Below are positions 11,734-20,935 of a stretch of 53,857 nt of DNA, piece after piece. Origin of the DNA: Gammaproteobacteria bacterium (lineage in GTDB: Bacteria > Pseudomonadota > Gammaproteobacteria > Magnimaribacterales > TMED112); assembly GCA_002716745.1 (NCBI GenBank), contig PBBW01000005.1:248151-302007 (forward strand), read 5' to 3'. The position numbers and the translations under genes were made by a program. The first letter of the stretch is position 1; each line of letters starts with the position of its first letter. Under the pieces are notes generated by a model. That model did no database searches and was not told the origin of the DNA. It worked only from the letters and a program-made list of their open reading frames with translations.

Positions 11734-12336
11734 TCAAGATTGAAGAAAAAATCTTCGCCATTCATTATTTTCAAGCTTATAAGATTCTCTGTAGTTCAAC
11801 CTATCATTGTTTGCTTCCCAGAATTCAAAGTAATCAATAGAAATCTGATAACCACCCCAATCCTCTGGTCGTGTTTCTTTTATTATTCCCTCCTCAATTT
11901 CTGACTTTATTTTCTCATATTTAGCTTCCAGAATTTCATAAGATTCAATTTCTTGAGACTGGTTAGATGCTATGGCAGCAATGTTTTTACCTGCCTCTCT
12001 GCCATAAAAATGCTCATCAGAAAATTTCTCTGAGCACTTACTAATTTTTCCTTCTAGCCTGACTTGAACATTTATACTCGCCCACCAAAAATTAACTGCA
12101 ACATTCTGATTTGATTCAAAATCCTTAGCTTTATCGCTACTATAGCTTGAGAAAAAAATTAGATGATCTTCAAAAAAATACTTAAAATTAACATGCCTTG
12201 AGTGTGGATTGCCATCTTTATCAACTGAGGATATACATCCTGCCTCAGCAATAGGTTGATTATGATTCTCAGCATTTTGATAATAATCTTCAAAAAGTTT
12301 GAATGGGGCACTTTGGGGGAGATTTTTAAATAACAT
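11734..12336 (-). CDS. pdxH: Pyridoxamine 5'-phosphate oxidase (PdxH-like)
   Basis: Split-barrel FMN pattern VNFKYFFEDHLIFFSSYSSDKAKDFESNQNVAVNFWW...VRLEGKI; C-terminal RPEDWGGYQISIDYFEFWEANNDRLNYRESY. Confidence 0.78.
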   Translation of the reverse strand: MLFKNLPQSAPFKLFEDYYQNAENHNQPIAEAGCISSVDKDGNPHSRHVNFKYFFEDHLIFFSSYSSDKAKDFESNQNVAVNFWWASINVQVRLEGKISKCSEKFSDEHFYGREAGKNIAAIASNQSQEIESYEILEAKYEKIKSEIEEGIIKETRPEDWGGYQISIDYFEFWEANNDRLNYRESYKLENNEWRRFFLQS

Positions 12337-13733
12337 TAATCAAGAAACCTTACTTGAATTGCATCTGCATAGACATCAGAAAAGAACCCTGATATCACAA
12401 CAAACTTTTTAGATTGTTTCATTTTAAATTTATCTTTAATTATCTTAAACGCTGACTTTATTGTTTTCTCATGATTCTTTTGAAACTTTAGGTAGACATT
12501 ATGAACTGAAGAACACACTGATAATCTCGAATGTGTGTCAGAATCATTTGTTAGAGCAAACACAGGTAGTTTAGGCTTCGCTAAAGAAATGAGATTTGCT
12601 GTAAACCCACTTCTAGTTAAGACAACTATTGCATCCGCATTTATTTTGTCAGCAAGTTTTACAGATGTCGACGCTAGGATATGCCAATCAGATTTTTGTT
12701 TTGCTGTTGAGGGGAATTGTAATATTTCAGATCTTTCAGCATTTAAAGCAATGTCATTTAAATAGCCAACACAAGCAAAAGGATGTTCTCCAATACTAGT
12801 TTCTGCTGACAACATCAATGCATCAGCTCCCTCATAAACAGCATTGGCTACATCTGAAACTTCAGCTCTTGTAGGGTGAGGGTTTTGAATCATTGATTCA
12901 AGGAGCTGCGTAGCAACGATAGATTTTTTTCCGTGCTTGGTTGCAAGTTTTATCATTTTTCGTTGAGTATAAGGGAGATTAGTAATATCAGTTTCTATTC
13001 CTAAATCACCTCTTGCAACCATAACTCCGTCAGAATGAACAACTATATCCTCTAAGTTGGACAGCCCTTGTTGATCTTCCACTTTGACAAAAATTTCAAT
13101 ATCTTTTTTGTAGGATTTAAGAATTTTTTTCAGGGAACCAACATCACTTATTGAGCGACAAAAAGAAAGTGCTATGTAGTCAATGCCTAAGGATGCAGCA
13201 TATTTAAGGTCCCTCTTATCTTTTGCAGTGATTGTTGGGAGGTTTATGGTAGCCCCTGGAAAATTCACATGTTTTTTCCCACTTATTTGGCCACTATCAA
13301 GGACATCACAAAGAATTCTATCTTTTGAAATTTTTACTATCTTTATGTTTATAGCTCCGTTATCTAGTGATATTTTTCCATCTTTTTTTATGCCTTTTAC
13401 GTATTCAAGGTTATCTATCTGAATTGTTTTTGTATTTCCCATAGGTTTCTTTGAGCTCAATACGACCCTTTCTCCTTTTTGTAAATCAAGGACCTCTGAA
13501 TTTTTTGCAGTTCTTATTTCAGGGCCTTGAGTATCCACCATTATGCCAATTGCACATGTAACAGTTTTATTGATTAAATCAATATTCTTCTTGATTTCTA
13601 AGAGGTCAGAATGTGATGCATGAGACATGTTGACTCTAACAACATTCATTCCTTTTTTGTAAAGCTTGAGAATTGAATTCTTTGACTTCGTTGATGGCCC
13701 TATTGTTGCTATTATTTTTGTTCTTTTAAGCAT
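12336..13733 (-). CDS. pyk: Pyruvate kinase (likely start at ATG 13733 rather than 13793)
   Basis: MLKRTKIIATIGPSTKSK start; VMVARGDLGIE; IVATQLLESMIQNPHPTRAEVSDVANAVYEGADALMLSAETSIGEHP. Confidence 0.96.
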   Translation of the reverse strand: MLKRTKIIATIGPSTKSKNSILKLYKKGMNVVRVNMSHASHSDLLEIKKNIDLINKTVTCAIGIMVDTQGPEIRTAKNSEVLDLQKGERVVLSSKKPMGNTKTIQIDNLEYVKGIKKDGKISLDNGAINIKIVKISKDRILCDVLDSGQISGKKHVNFPGATINLPTITAKDKRDLKYAASLGIDYIALSFCRSISDVGSLKKILKSYKKDIEIFVKVEDQQGLSNLEDIVVHSDGVMVARGDLGIETDITNLPYTQRKMIKLATKHGKKSIVATQLLESMIQNPHPTRAEVSDVANAVYEGADALMLSAETSIGEHPFACVGYLNDIALNAERSEILQFPSTAKQKSDWHILASTSVKLADKINADAIVVLTRSGFTANLISLAKPKLPVFALTNDSDTHSRLSVCSSVHNVYLKFQKNHEKTIKSAFKIIKDKFKMKQSKKFVVISGFFSDVYADAIQVRFLD

Positions 13734-13768
13734 GCGAATTTTTTTTCGATTTTTATTATAATCTGTTT

Positions 13769-14956
13769 GTGAGTAAAAGTTTTTATTCCTCAATCGATAG
13801 TGAGGTGAAAAGTATAAAGTCTAGTGGGTTCTTTAAAGAGGAGCGACTTATAGCATCCCCTCAAAAAACAAAAGTAACACTCAAGGACGGTTCATCTGTT
13901 TTAAACTTTTGTGCGAACGATTACCTTGGTTTAGCAAATAACCAAGATGTTATAAACGCAGCCAAAAGTTCATTAGACCAAGATGGTTATGGTATGGCAT
14001 CTGTAAGATTTATTTGTGGAACAAATGATGTGCACAGACAGCTTGAACATGAGCTAAGTAATTTCTTGGGCTTTGAAGATTGTATTCTCTACGTAGCATG
14101 CTTTGATGCAAACGGAGGTATTTTTGAGCCCTTATTTAATTCTGAAGATGCAATTATAAGTGATTCTTTAAATCATGCCTCAATAATCGATGGAATAAGG
14201 CTTTGCAAAGCAAAACGATTCAGATATGAGCATAGCAATATGCTTAGCTTAGAAGAGCAGTTAGAAAAATCTCAATCTGCAATAAATAGAGTCATTGTTA
14301 CTGATGGGGTTTTCTCAATGGATGGTTCCTACGCAAACTTACCAGAAATTGTGAAACTGGCTGAAAAATACAATGCCTTGATTATGGTTGATGATTGCCA
14401 TGCCACTGGTTTTGTGGGTAGCTCAGGCAAGGGCACTGCAGAACATTTTGGACTTGAAGGGAAAATAGATTTTTTAACTGGAACTTTGGGGAAAGCATTG
14501 GGTGGTGCATCTGGAGGTTTCATTTGTGCCAAGAATAATGTTGTCGAATTGCTCAAGCAAAAATCAAGACCATATTTATTCTCAAATGCTTTATCTCCAT
14601 CCATAGTTAAAGCTAGTCTTAAAGCTTTAGATATAGTTAAAAGCCAGCCAGATAGAAGGCATAGAATTTATGAGAAAACAAAATATTTTAGAACAAAAAT
14701 GAAATCACTAGGGTTTAATATAATTGGTGATCAGCATCCTATTACACCTGTAATGCTTGGAGATGCTAATATTGCACAACAAATGTCGAGGGAGCTGTTA
14801 GAAAATGGAATTTATGCGGTTAGTTTTTCATTTCCGGTTGTTCCAGAGGGAAAAGCAAGAATTCGACTTCAAATAAATAGTGAACATACCAAAGATGAAC
14901 TTGATAAGGCTATTCAAGTATTTGAAAAAGTTGGTAAAAAATTAAAAGTGATATGA
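13769..14956 (+). CDS. kbl: Glycine C-acetyltransferase (2-amino-3-ketobutyrate CoA ligase), GTG start
   Basis: NFCANDYLGLANN, GTLGKALGGASGGFI PLP-Lys motif; followed directly by tdh. Confidence 0.96.
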   Translation: MSKSFYSSIDSEVKSIKSSGFFKEERLIASPQKTKVTLKDGSSVLNFCANDYLGLANNQDVINAAKSSLDQDGYGMASVRFICGTNDVHRQLEHELSNFLGFEDCILYVACFDANGGIFEPLFNSEDAIISDSLNHASIIDGIRLCKAKRFRYEHSNMLSLEEQLEKSQSAINRVIVTDGVFSMDGSYANLPEIVKLAEKYNALIMVDDCHATGFVGSSGKGTAEHFGLEGKIDFLTGTLGKALGGASGGFICAKNNVVELLKQKSRPYLFSNALSPSIVKASLKALDIVKSQPDRRHRIYEKTKYFRTKMKSLGFNIIGDQHPITPVMLGDANIAQQMSRELLENGIYAVSFSFPVVPEGKARIRLQINSEHTKDELDKAIQVFEKVGKKLKVI

Positions 14957-15978
14957 AAGCATTAGTTAAAGAAAAAGCAGGAGTTGGTCTTAAGTTAAAA
15001 GACGTTGAGGTACCAAAAATTGGTGATAATGACGTCCTGATTAAAGTTAAATCAACTGCTATATGTGGAACCGACATGCATATCTGGAATTGGGATTCGT
15101 GGGCAAGTAAAACGATTAAGACACCTTTAACGCTTGGACATGAATTTATGGGTGCAATTCAAGAATGTGGGCGAAATGTTAAAAACTTTAAGGCCGGCGA
15201 TCGAGTATCTGTAGAATCTCACATCGTAGGAAGAAGAAGTAGAAATTCTAGAGCAGGAAAACTACATCTTGATCCTGATACAATAAGCTTAGGTGTTGAT
15301 CGAAATGGGGCATTTGCAGAATTTGTTTGCGTGCCAGAATTGAATGTTGTTCCGCTTCCAGATCAAATAAGTGATTCTATAGGTTCAATTCTTGATCCAT
15401 TTGGCAACGCTGTTCATGCTGCCTTGTCCTTTGATTTAGTTGGTGAAGATGTCCTAATAACTGGGGCTGGTCCAATAGGAATAATGTCTGCTGCCATAGC
15501 TTCCCATGTTGGTGCTAGAAAAGTCCTTCTAACTGACATCAACAGTGACCGGCTAAAATTAGCAAAAAAAGTCTGTAATGTGGAAGTTCTAAATCCAATG
15601 GAGATGACTATCAAAGAAAAAATGATATCCATGGGACTTCAAGAAGGTTTTGATGTTGGTTTGGAAATGTCAGGATCTGAAGTAGCAATAAAAGATATGA
15701 TTAAGAATATGATGATGGGAGGAAAAGTTGCCTTGCTAGGACTGCCAAGCAAGTCGATTGATTTAGATTTATCTGAAATTATATTTAAAGCCTTAAATAT
15801 TAAAGCTATATATGGAAGAGAAATTTTTGAGACTTGGTACAAAGGTATAGCACTTCTTCAGTCTGGACTGGACATAAGAAACATAATTACTCATGAATTT
15901 AATTATGAAGATTTTGAAAAAGCTTTTAAATTATTGAATTCAGGAAAGGCAGGAAAAGTTATTCTCAATTGGAGCTAA
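14953..15978 (+). CDS. tdh: L-threonine 3-dehydrogenase (zinc-dependent MDR family)
   Basis: STAICGTDMHIWNWD, LTLGHEFMG catalytic zinc site, SILDPFGNAVHAALSFDLVGEDVLITGAGPIGIM; overlaps the kbl stop. Confidence 0.94.
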   Translation: MKALVKEKAGVGLKLKDVEVPKIGDNDVLIKVKSTAICGTDMHIWNWDSWASKTIKTPLTLGHEFMGAIQECGRNVKNFKAGDRVSVESHIVGRRSRNSRAGKLHLDPDTISLGVDRNGAFAEFVCVPELNVVPLPDQISDSIGSILDPFGNAVHAALSFDLVGEDVLITGAGPIGIMSAAIASHVGARKVLLTDINSDRLKLAKKVCNVEVLNPMEMTIKEKMISMGLQEGFDVGLEMSGSEVAIKDMIKNMMMGGKVALLGLPSKSIDLDLSEIIFKALNIKAIYGREIFETWYKGIALLQSGLDIRNIITHEFNYEDFEKAFKLLNSGKAGKVILNWS

Positions 15979-17137
15979 AATCTCCAAGTCCAAAAAAAAG
16001 ATTTTGCATTCTGTTAACTCCTGGGCATTCAACTGGAGCAGTAAAAGGGCAATTTAGTTCAGATACTCCAAGAGATTTGGTATCTGGAAAATTTATACTT
16101 GGGTCGTCCTCAGGCTCTTTATCAGGCTCACTTTCAGAGGCCACTAAGGTGGTAATATATTTTATCCAAGAATACGGCATCCAGAGTAAGTACTCCAAGG
16201 GGCCAAATTTAACTTGATGCCCCTTTTCAGAATTATGAAAATACTTTGTAAATCTTACCATTGCTAATCTTTCCTCCGGAATAAAGAACATGGTCTGTCC
16301 GTCTGTCACTTCTAATCCGACAAGAGTTTTACTTTCATCATATTTTCTAATACTCCAATGTAGGCCAAACCACTCCCCAGTGCCGGAAGAAAGAGGTTTA
16401 ATTGAATTAGTTATGAATCTTTCATCAATAATTTGAATATTTTCTAACTTGCCTCGATTCATGATTAGGTGAGCAAACTTAAGAAAATCCTTTGGTTTTA
16501 AATCAATCCCATAATAAGTCATATCATTTCCAGCAGAATCCTTCCAAAGACCATATTCTTCAATTTCTAAAGGTGTAAAAATTTCAGAAACTAAAACCTC
16601 ATGTGGTGAGTCTCCAAATATATTTGATATTATTGGGTTTAAAAGCATGGTGTTTACATTATTGTATTCATATACATTCCCTTGTTCTGCTTTTGGTTCC
16701 ACATTCATCGCAAAATCAAGATTATTTAATGAGAAAAACATTTCCTCATTTAAATATTCGGTAATTTCTAGTCCAGTTTTCATTGCCAAAATGTTATAGA
16801 GAGTTATTTCTCCTTTAGGGTCTGACTTTAATTGGGGTATAAAATGATTTATTGGTTTATCTAAATCGTCATATGCAATCAAATCTTTTTGAATTGCCAC
16901 TCCAATTAAGGCAGCATAAAAAGTTTTTGCAATTGACCATGAAGTAGCTAGATCATCTTCATCATAGTTAGTGCCATAAAATTCGTGAATAATTTTCTCA
17001 TTATTTGAGATAATTAAAGATTGTGTAGCACCGTCACTTTCTATTAGGTTAATGAGCTGTTCAAGAACTCGTTCATTTACTTTTGTTTCAGCAGACAACG
17101 AGCTGGCTGCGAGAATAAGGAGCATTAACCTTTTCAT
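15965..17137 (-). CDS. Serine hydrolase, beta-lactamase/class C PBP-like, exported
   Basis: N-terminal signal peptide; SIAK (SxxK) and YNN motifs. Confidence 0.88.
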   Translation of the reverse strand: MKRLMLLILAASSLSAETKVNERVLEQLINLIESDGATQSLIISNNEKIIHEFYGTNYDEDDLATSWSIAKTFYAALIGVAIQKDLIAYDDLDKPINHFIPQLKSDPKGEITLYNILAMKTGLEITEYLNEEMFFSLNNLDFAMNVEPKAEQGNVYEYNNVNTMLLNPIISNIFGDSPHEVLVSEIFTPLEIEEYGLWKDSAGNDMTYYGIDLKPKDFLKFAHLIMNRGKLENIQIIDERFITNSIKPLSSGTGEWFGLHWSIRKYDESKTLVGLEVTDGQTMFFIPEERLAMVRFTKYFHNSEKGHQVKFGPLEYLLWMPYSWIKYITTLVASESEPDKEPEDDPSINFPDTKSLGVSELNCPFTAPVECPGVNRMQNLFFGLGDFSSN

Positions 17138-17140
17138 TTA

Positions 17141-18328
17141 TTATTTTTCTAGATCGGCAATTCTTTCAACTATTGTGACATAATTTTCATAGAACTCTTT
17201 GGATTCACCCTCTTCAAGCGTGTAAGGAGTCTGAACACTACCATCGTCAAAGCTTATAAGACCCCACGAATAAAGAAGTCTAGAAACATTTAACGCAGCA
17301 TTTACGCTTCCAAGAAATTTAAGATAAGAGAGAGGACCGAATTTTTGGATTTCACCTCCACTAGGATAATATTTTGTGATTCTGGTAAAGACTATATCTC
17401 TTTCCTTATCTATAAAAATGAACTGACCAAATTTTCCACTGGTGTTGTAGATTTTTGCATCGTCATCGTATTTTGAAATCCACCATTGAAGACTGTATCC
17501 TCTTGTATCGCTGTGCGACCAACCCATACTTGGAGTCTTGCCCCAGTATAGTTGAAGAGATTCCCCAACATATTCTTCCGAGATGATTTGTTTATCATTC
17601 CATTTTCCATCACGGTTAAAAAGTAGACCAAATTTTGAATAATCTCTTGCCGACATATCGAGACAGCAATACGTAAGTGTGTTTCCAGCACTATCTTCCC
17701 ATGCTGTATAATCATTCACACCAATTTGCGAGAATATTCTTTCATCAAGTAGTTGTTTTGCTGTTTTTCCGGTGGCACCTTTCAAAATTTCACCGATGAG
17801 CATTGAATTAACGTTATTATATTCAAACATTTCTCCAGGTTTATTTGCTACGGCAACTTTGAGTGCATATTCAAGATGATCTTCCTCGAAAAACATCATT
17901 TCGTGCTCATGACTTGGAAACTCTAAGCCACTTGTCATATTCAAAATCTGTCTTATGGTTATATTCTGTTTTTCACCTTCACGATAGGTTGGCACATAAT
18001 TGCCAACAGGCTCATCCAAGCTTTTTATCTCCCCTTTATCAAGAGATATTCCTATAAGTGCAGCATAGTAACTTTTGGCTGTTGACCAGGATGTACCGTA
18101 TGAATTTTGGTCAAAATTTTCGGCATATTGTTCCCTAACGATGTAACCATCTTTAATTAAAACAGCCCCCATCGTTGAGGAGTCATCAAACGATAATTTA
18201 AACAATTGCTCGACTTTTTGAGCATCTAAACCAAGTGATGATGCCTCTTTTTGCTCCCAGGTATCTCCTGGAAAATAGTCATTTGAGCTGATTGAAAACG
18301 AAAGTATAAATATTAGTATTAATCTCAA
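17141..18328 (-). CDS. Serine hydrolase, beta-lactamase/class C PBP-like, exported (paralogue of 15965..17137)
   Basis: Signal peptide; STAK (SxxK), YNNVNSML; same architecture as its neighbour. Confidence 0.88.
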   Translation of the reverse strand: MRLILIFILSFSISSNDYFPGDTWEQKEASSLGLDAQKVEQLFKLSFDDSSTMGAVLIKDGYIVREQYAENFDQNSYGTSWSTAKSYYAALIGISLDKGEIKSLDEPVGNYVPTYREGEKQNITIRQILNMTSGLEFPSHEHEMMFFEEDHLEYALKVAVANKPGEMFEYNNVNSMLIGEILKGATGKTAKQLLDERIFSQIGVNDYTAWEDSAGNTLTYCCLDMSARDYSKFGLLFNRDGKWNDKQIISEEYVGESLQLYWGKTPSMGWSHSDTRGYSLQWWISKYDDDAKIYNTSGKFGQFIFIDKERDIVFTRITKYYPSGGEIQKFGPLSYLKFLGSVNAALNVSRLLYSWGLISFDDGSVQTPYTLEEGESKEFYENYVTIVERIADLEK

Positions 18329-18488
18329 TTGAACCTCTCTTTAAATTTGAATGTAGAATAATAACATATGATGCAATATGAATTATATAAATTATTTGTA
18401 AGCATTGATTTTAAAGGGAAAAGCCATATTTATAAGGTAATAAAATAACAAGTAATAACCTATTCCTAGCAGCAATTATTTAGAAATT

Positions 18489-19061
18489 ATGGATACTCTT
18501 ATCACACTCAAAAATCTCAACTTTCGGGTAGATGAAAAAATTATTTTTGAGAAACTTAGTCTCAAGATTTATTTAAATAGAATTACGGAGGTAAGAGGGA
18601 ATAATGGATCAGGTAAATCCACTTTATTAAAATTGCTTTGTGAAGAGATAACCTCAGAATCCAACACAAGTTCAAATCATAAAAATTTAGAAATTTCTTA
18701 TTTAGGTCATAAAAATGCTTTGATAGAAGAGCTGACATTTAAAGAAAACTTTGAGTTAAATTCTATAAAAATTGATAAGAGCCTGTCTGAGGACTTAGGT
18801 GTATTTAGCTTGAGAAACCATAAAATAAACAATCTCTCTTTTGGCGAAAAAAGAAAAATTGCACTTTTAAGGGTTTTTCAATCATCAAGAAAAATTTGGG
18901 TATTAGATGAGCCCTTTGCAGGTCTTGATGAAACTTCAATAGAGATGGTAAAAAAAATTCTTTTCCAACACTTATCCAACCAGGGAACAATCATCACTAG
19001 CAATCATCAAGAAAAGATAACTGAAAGCCTTAAAATTGATTTAGGAGATAAGAATGGGTAG
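18489..19061 (+). CDS. ccmA: Cytochrome c biogenesis ABC transporter ATPase CcmA
   Basis: Walker A GNNGSGKSTLLKLL, signature LSFGEKRKIALLRV, Walker B WVLDEPFAGLD; first gene of the ccm operon. Confidence 0.93.
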   Translation: MDTLITLKNLNFRVDEKIIFEKLSLKIYLNRITEVRGNNGSGKSTLLKLLCEEITSESNTSSNHKNLEISYLGHKNALIEELTFKENFELNSIKIDKSLSEDLGVFSLRNHKINNLSFGEKRKIALLRVFQSSRKIWVLDEPFAGLDETSIEMVKKILFQHLSNQGTIITSNHQEKITESLKIDLGDKNG

Positions 19062-19671
19062 ATTTCTTACAAGAGAATTTCTTTTATTTCTTAATATCCC
19101 AAAACATATTTATTTACCTCTATCAATCTACTCAATTATTTACGTTATTTTTATAATTTTAGATCTTTCAAGTGAGTTAAAGTTTGCAAATATTTTTATA
19201 TCTTCCTTTATTGCAGTTTTTATAATCTCAGAAGCAAATTTTAAGGAAGATTTTGAAAGTGGGGTAATTGAAAAACTTATAATTGAAAATGAAAATCTGC
19301 CGATGTATGTTTTCTCTAAATTATTGGTGCAGTTTCTATTTATTTTTATCCCGATGTTAGTCATAGGGCTTGTATTTAATGGCCTTCCAGAGAATTTGTC
19401 ATTATTTAAATACTCAATCTCTTATTTAGCCTGCCTTTTGACGCTAAGTATATTTTTTAATCTCGGAAGCATTGTTTCAATAAGAAAAGGTAGCTCTTTA
19501 AATGCTCTTATAACCATTCCATTTCTTATACCCTTTATAATTTTAGTTAAAGGACTTTTTGTAGATGGGCAATGGATCCCAAATTTTTATTTTTTAATGG
19601 CCTATTTTATTTTTTCAGTATCATTCATAAACTTGTTAATTGTTAGGGTCATAAGAATTCAAGCTAAATAA
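19054..19671 (+). CDS. ccmB: Heme exporter membrane protein CcmB
   Basis: Multi-TM protein between ccmA and ccmC, overlapping ccmA; conserved order. Confidence 0.88.
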   Translation: MGRFLTREFLLFLNIPKHIYLPLSIYSIIYVIFIILDLSSELKFANIFISSFIAVFIISEANFKEDFESGVIEKLIIENENLPMYVFSKLLVQFLFIFIPMLVIGLVFNGLPENLSLFKYSISYLACLLTLSIFFNLGSIVSIRKGSSLNALITIPFLIPFIILVKGLFVDGQWIPNFYFLMAYFIFSVSFINLLIVRVIRIQAK

Positions 19672-19673
19672 AT

Positions 19674-20402
19674 ATGTATAGATATATAGCTAAATATTTT
19701 TTATTAGAAAGAGTCTATAGATTCTGTAATTATTTTGCTCCAATATCGTTTTTCTTGGGTTTCTTAGGGTTTGCAATAATGAGCTACGTTTGTTTATTTA
19801 TTTTGCCCGCCGATGGTGCTCAGCTCGAGGTTTACAGAATACTTTTTGTGCACGTACCAAGTGCAATTATTTCGGAACTAGTTTATTTGTTTTTGGCTGT
19901 GAATGGTTTCATATTTTTAGTTTGGAGAACGAAAATTTCAGCAATTTTTTTAAATTCAGCCATTACAATTGGTCTTATTTGCACTGGGTTAGTATTAGTT
20001 ACTGGATCAATATGGGGCAAGCCAACTTGGGGTACTTTTTGGATCTGGGATGCGCGGATCACATCAACTTTTATCCTGTTTATCCAATACATTTGTTTGA
20101 TTGCTCTGAAGACATCTTTCAGCACAAAACAAACCGCTGATCAGATTATTTCAATACTGAGTATAGTTGGGGCAATAAATATTCCAATAATAAAATTTTC
20201 TGTTAGTTGGTGGAACACGCTTCATCAAGGACCAAGCATTACTGCTTCAGGAAGCAGCATTGATGGTGAAATGTTGTACGCTCTGCCTCTAATGTTGTTG
20301 GCATTTCTTTTCCTTGCTCTCTTTATTTTTTTGAGAAACATTCAATATGAAATTTTATTGAGAGCTCCCTCAAATAGAAAGGTGTGGAGAAGCCATGGAT
20401 AA
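19674..20402 (+). CDS. ccmC: Heme exporter protein CcmC
   Basis: WGKPTWGTFWIWDARITSTFILFIQY (WWD-type domain), SVSWWNTLHQGPSI. Confidence 0.95.
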   Translation: MYRYIAKYFLLERVYRFCNYFAPISFFLGFLGFAIMSYVCLFILPADGAQLEVYRILFVHVPSAIISELVYLFLAVNGFIFLVWRTKISAIFLNSAITIGLICTGLVLVTGSIWGKPTWGTFWIWDARITSTFILFIQYICLIALKTSFSTKQTADQIISILSIVGAINIPIIKFSVSWWNTLHQGPSITASGSSIDGEMLYALPLMLLAFLFLALFIFLRNIQYEILLRAPSNRKVWRSHG

Positions 20403-20523
20403 TTTAGTTCTTGTTTATATTTGTTACGGTATATCATTCTTTTGTTTAATGGCCCAAGCCTCTATTTCTCAAATAGTTCTTTCTAAAAAGGTAAAAGATT
20501 TAGAGGAAGAGATTAATGATTAG
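20395..20523 (+). CDS. ccmD: CcmD-like small membrane protein (42 aa), absent from supplied ORF track
   Basis: Manual translation MDNLVLVYICYGISFFCLMAQASISQIVLSKKVKDLEEEIND*: one TM then a charged tail; overlaps ccmC and ccmE; expected position. Confidence 0.82.
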   Translation: MDNLVLVYICYGISFFCLMAQASISQIVLSKKVKDLEEEIND

Positions 20524-20935
20524 GCAAAATAGAGCAAATAAGATTTACTTAATACTTTTCTCTTTCATTTCAATTGCTTTAATTATCTATTTTGTGATTA
20601 AAGCTTTAGAAAAAAATATTGATTTATATCTTACACCTACACAGATTATATCTGGTGATTACAATACATTAACTAAATTCAATCTTGGAGGAATGGTTGA
20701 AGATGGAAGTTTTCAAGAGGTTGGAGCAAATAGCCCTACAGTAACTTTCACTGTAACGGATTTTTCAAACTCCATTAACGTAATTTATTCAGGCGTTCTA
20801 CCAAATTTATTTAAAGAAAATAGTGGCGTGGTAGCAACAGGCTATTTAAATGAAAACAATGAGTTTGAGGCCATTGAAATACTTGCAAAACATGACGAAA
20901 ACTATATGCCCATAGAACTTTATAATGATGACTAG
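20516..20935 (+). CDS. ccmE: Heme chaperone CcmE
   Basis: N-terminal TM, YLTPTQI, C-terminal heme-binding motif ILAKHDENYMP. Confidence 0.95.
   Translation: MIRQNRANKIYLILFSFISIALIIYFVIKALEKNIDLYLTPTQIISGDYNTLTKFNLGGMVEDGSFQEVGANSPTVTFTVTDFSNSINVIYSGVLPNLFKENSGVVATGYLNENNEFEAIEILAKHDENYMPIELYNDD

Noticed and set aside
12336-13793. Extended N-terminus of pyruvate kinase overlapping the kbl start
   Set aside because: MLKRTKIIATIGPS at ATG 13733 is the canonical start; the upstream 20 aa (MRNKNFYSQTDYNKNRKKIR) look like non-coding AT-rich DNA and would overlap divergent kbl.
15969-16217. 82-aa plus-strand ORF after tdh
   Set aside because: Antisense to the C-terminus of a well-supported serine hydrolase; low-complexity Ser/Gly-rich translation.
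19790-20140. 116-aa plus-strand ORF overlapping ccmC
   Set aside because: Out-of-frame shadow of ccmC, whose own frame carries the conserved WWD-type motif.
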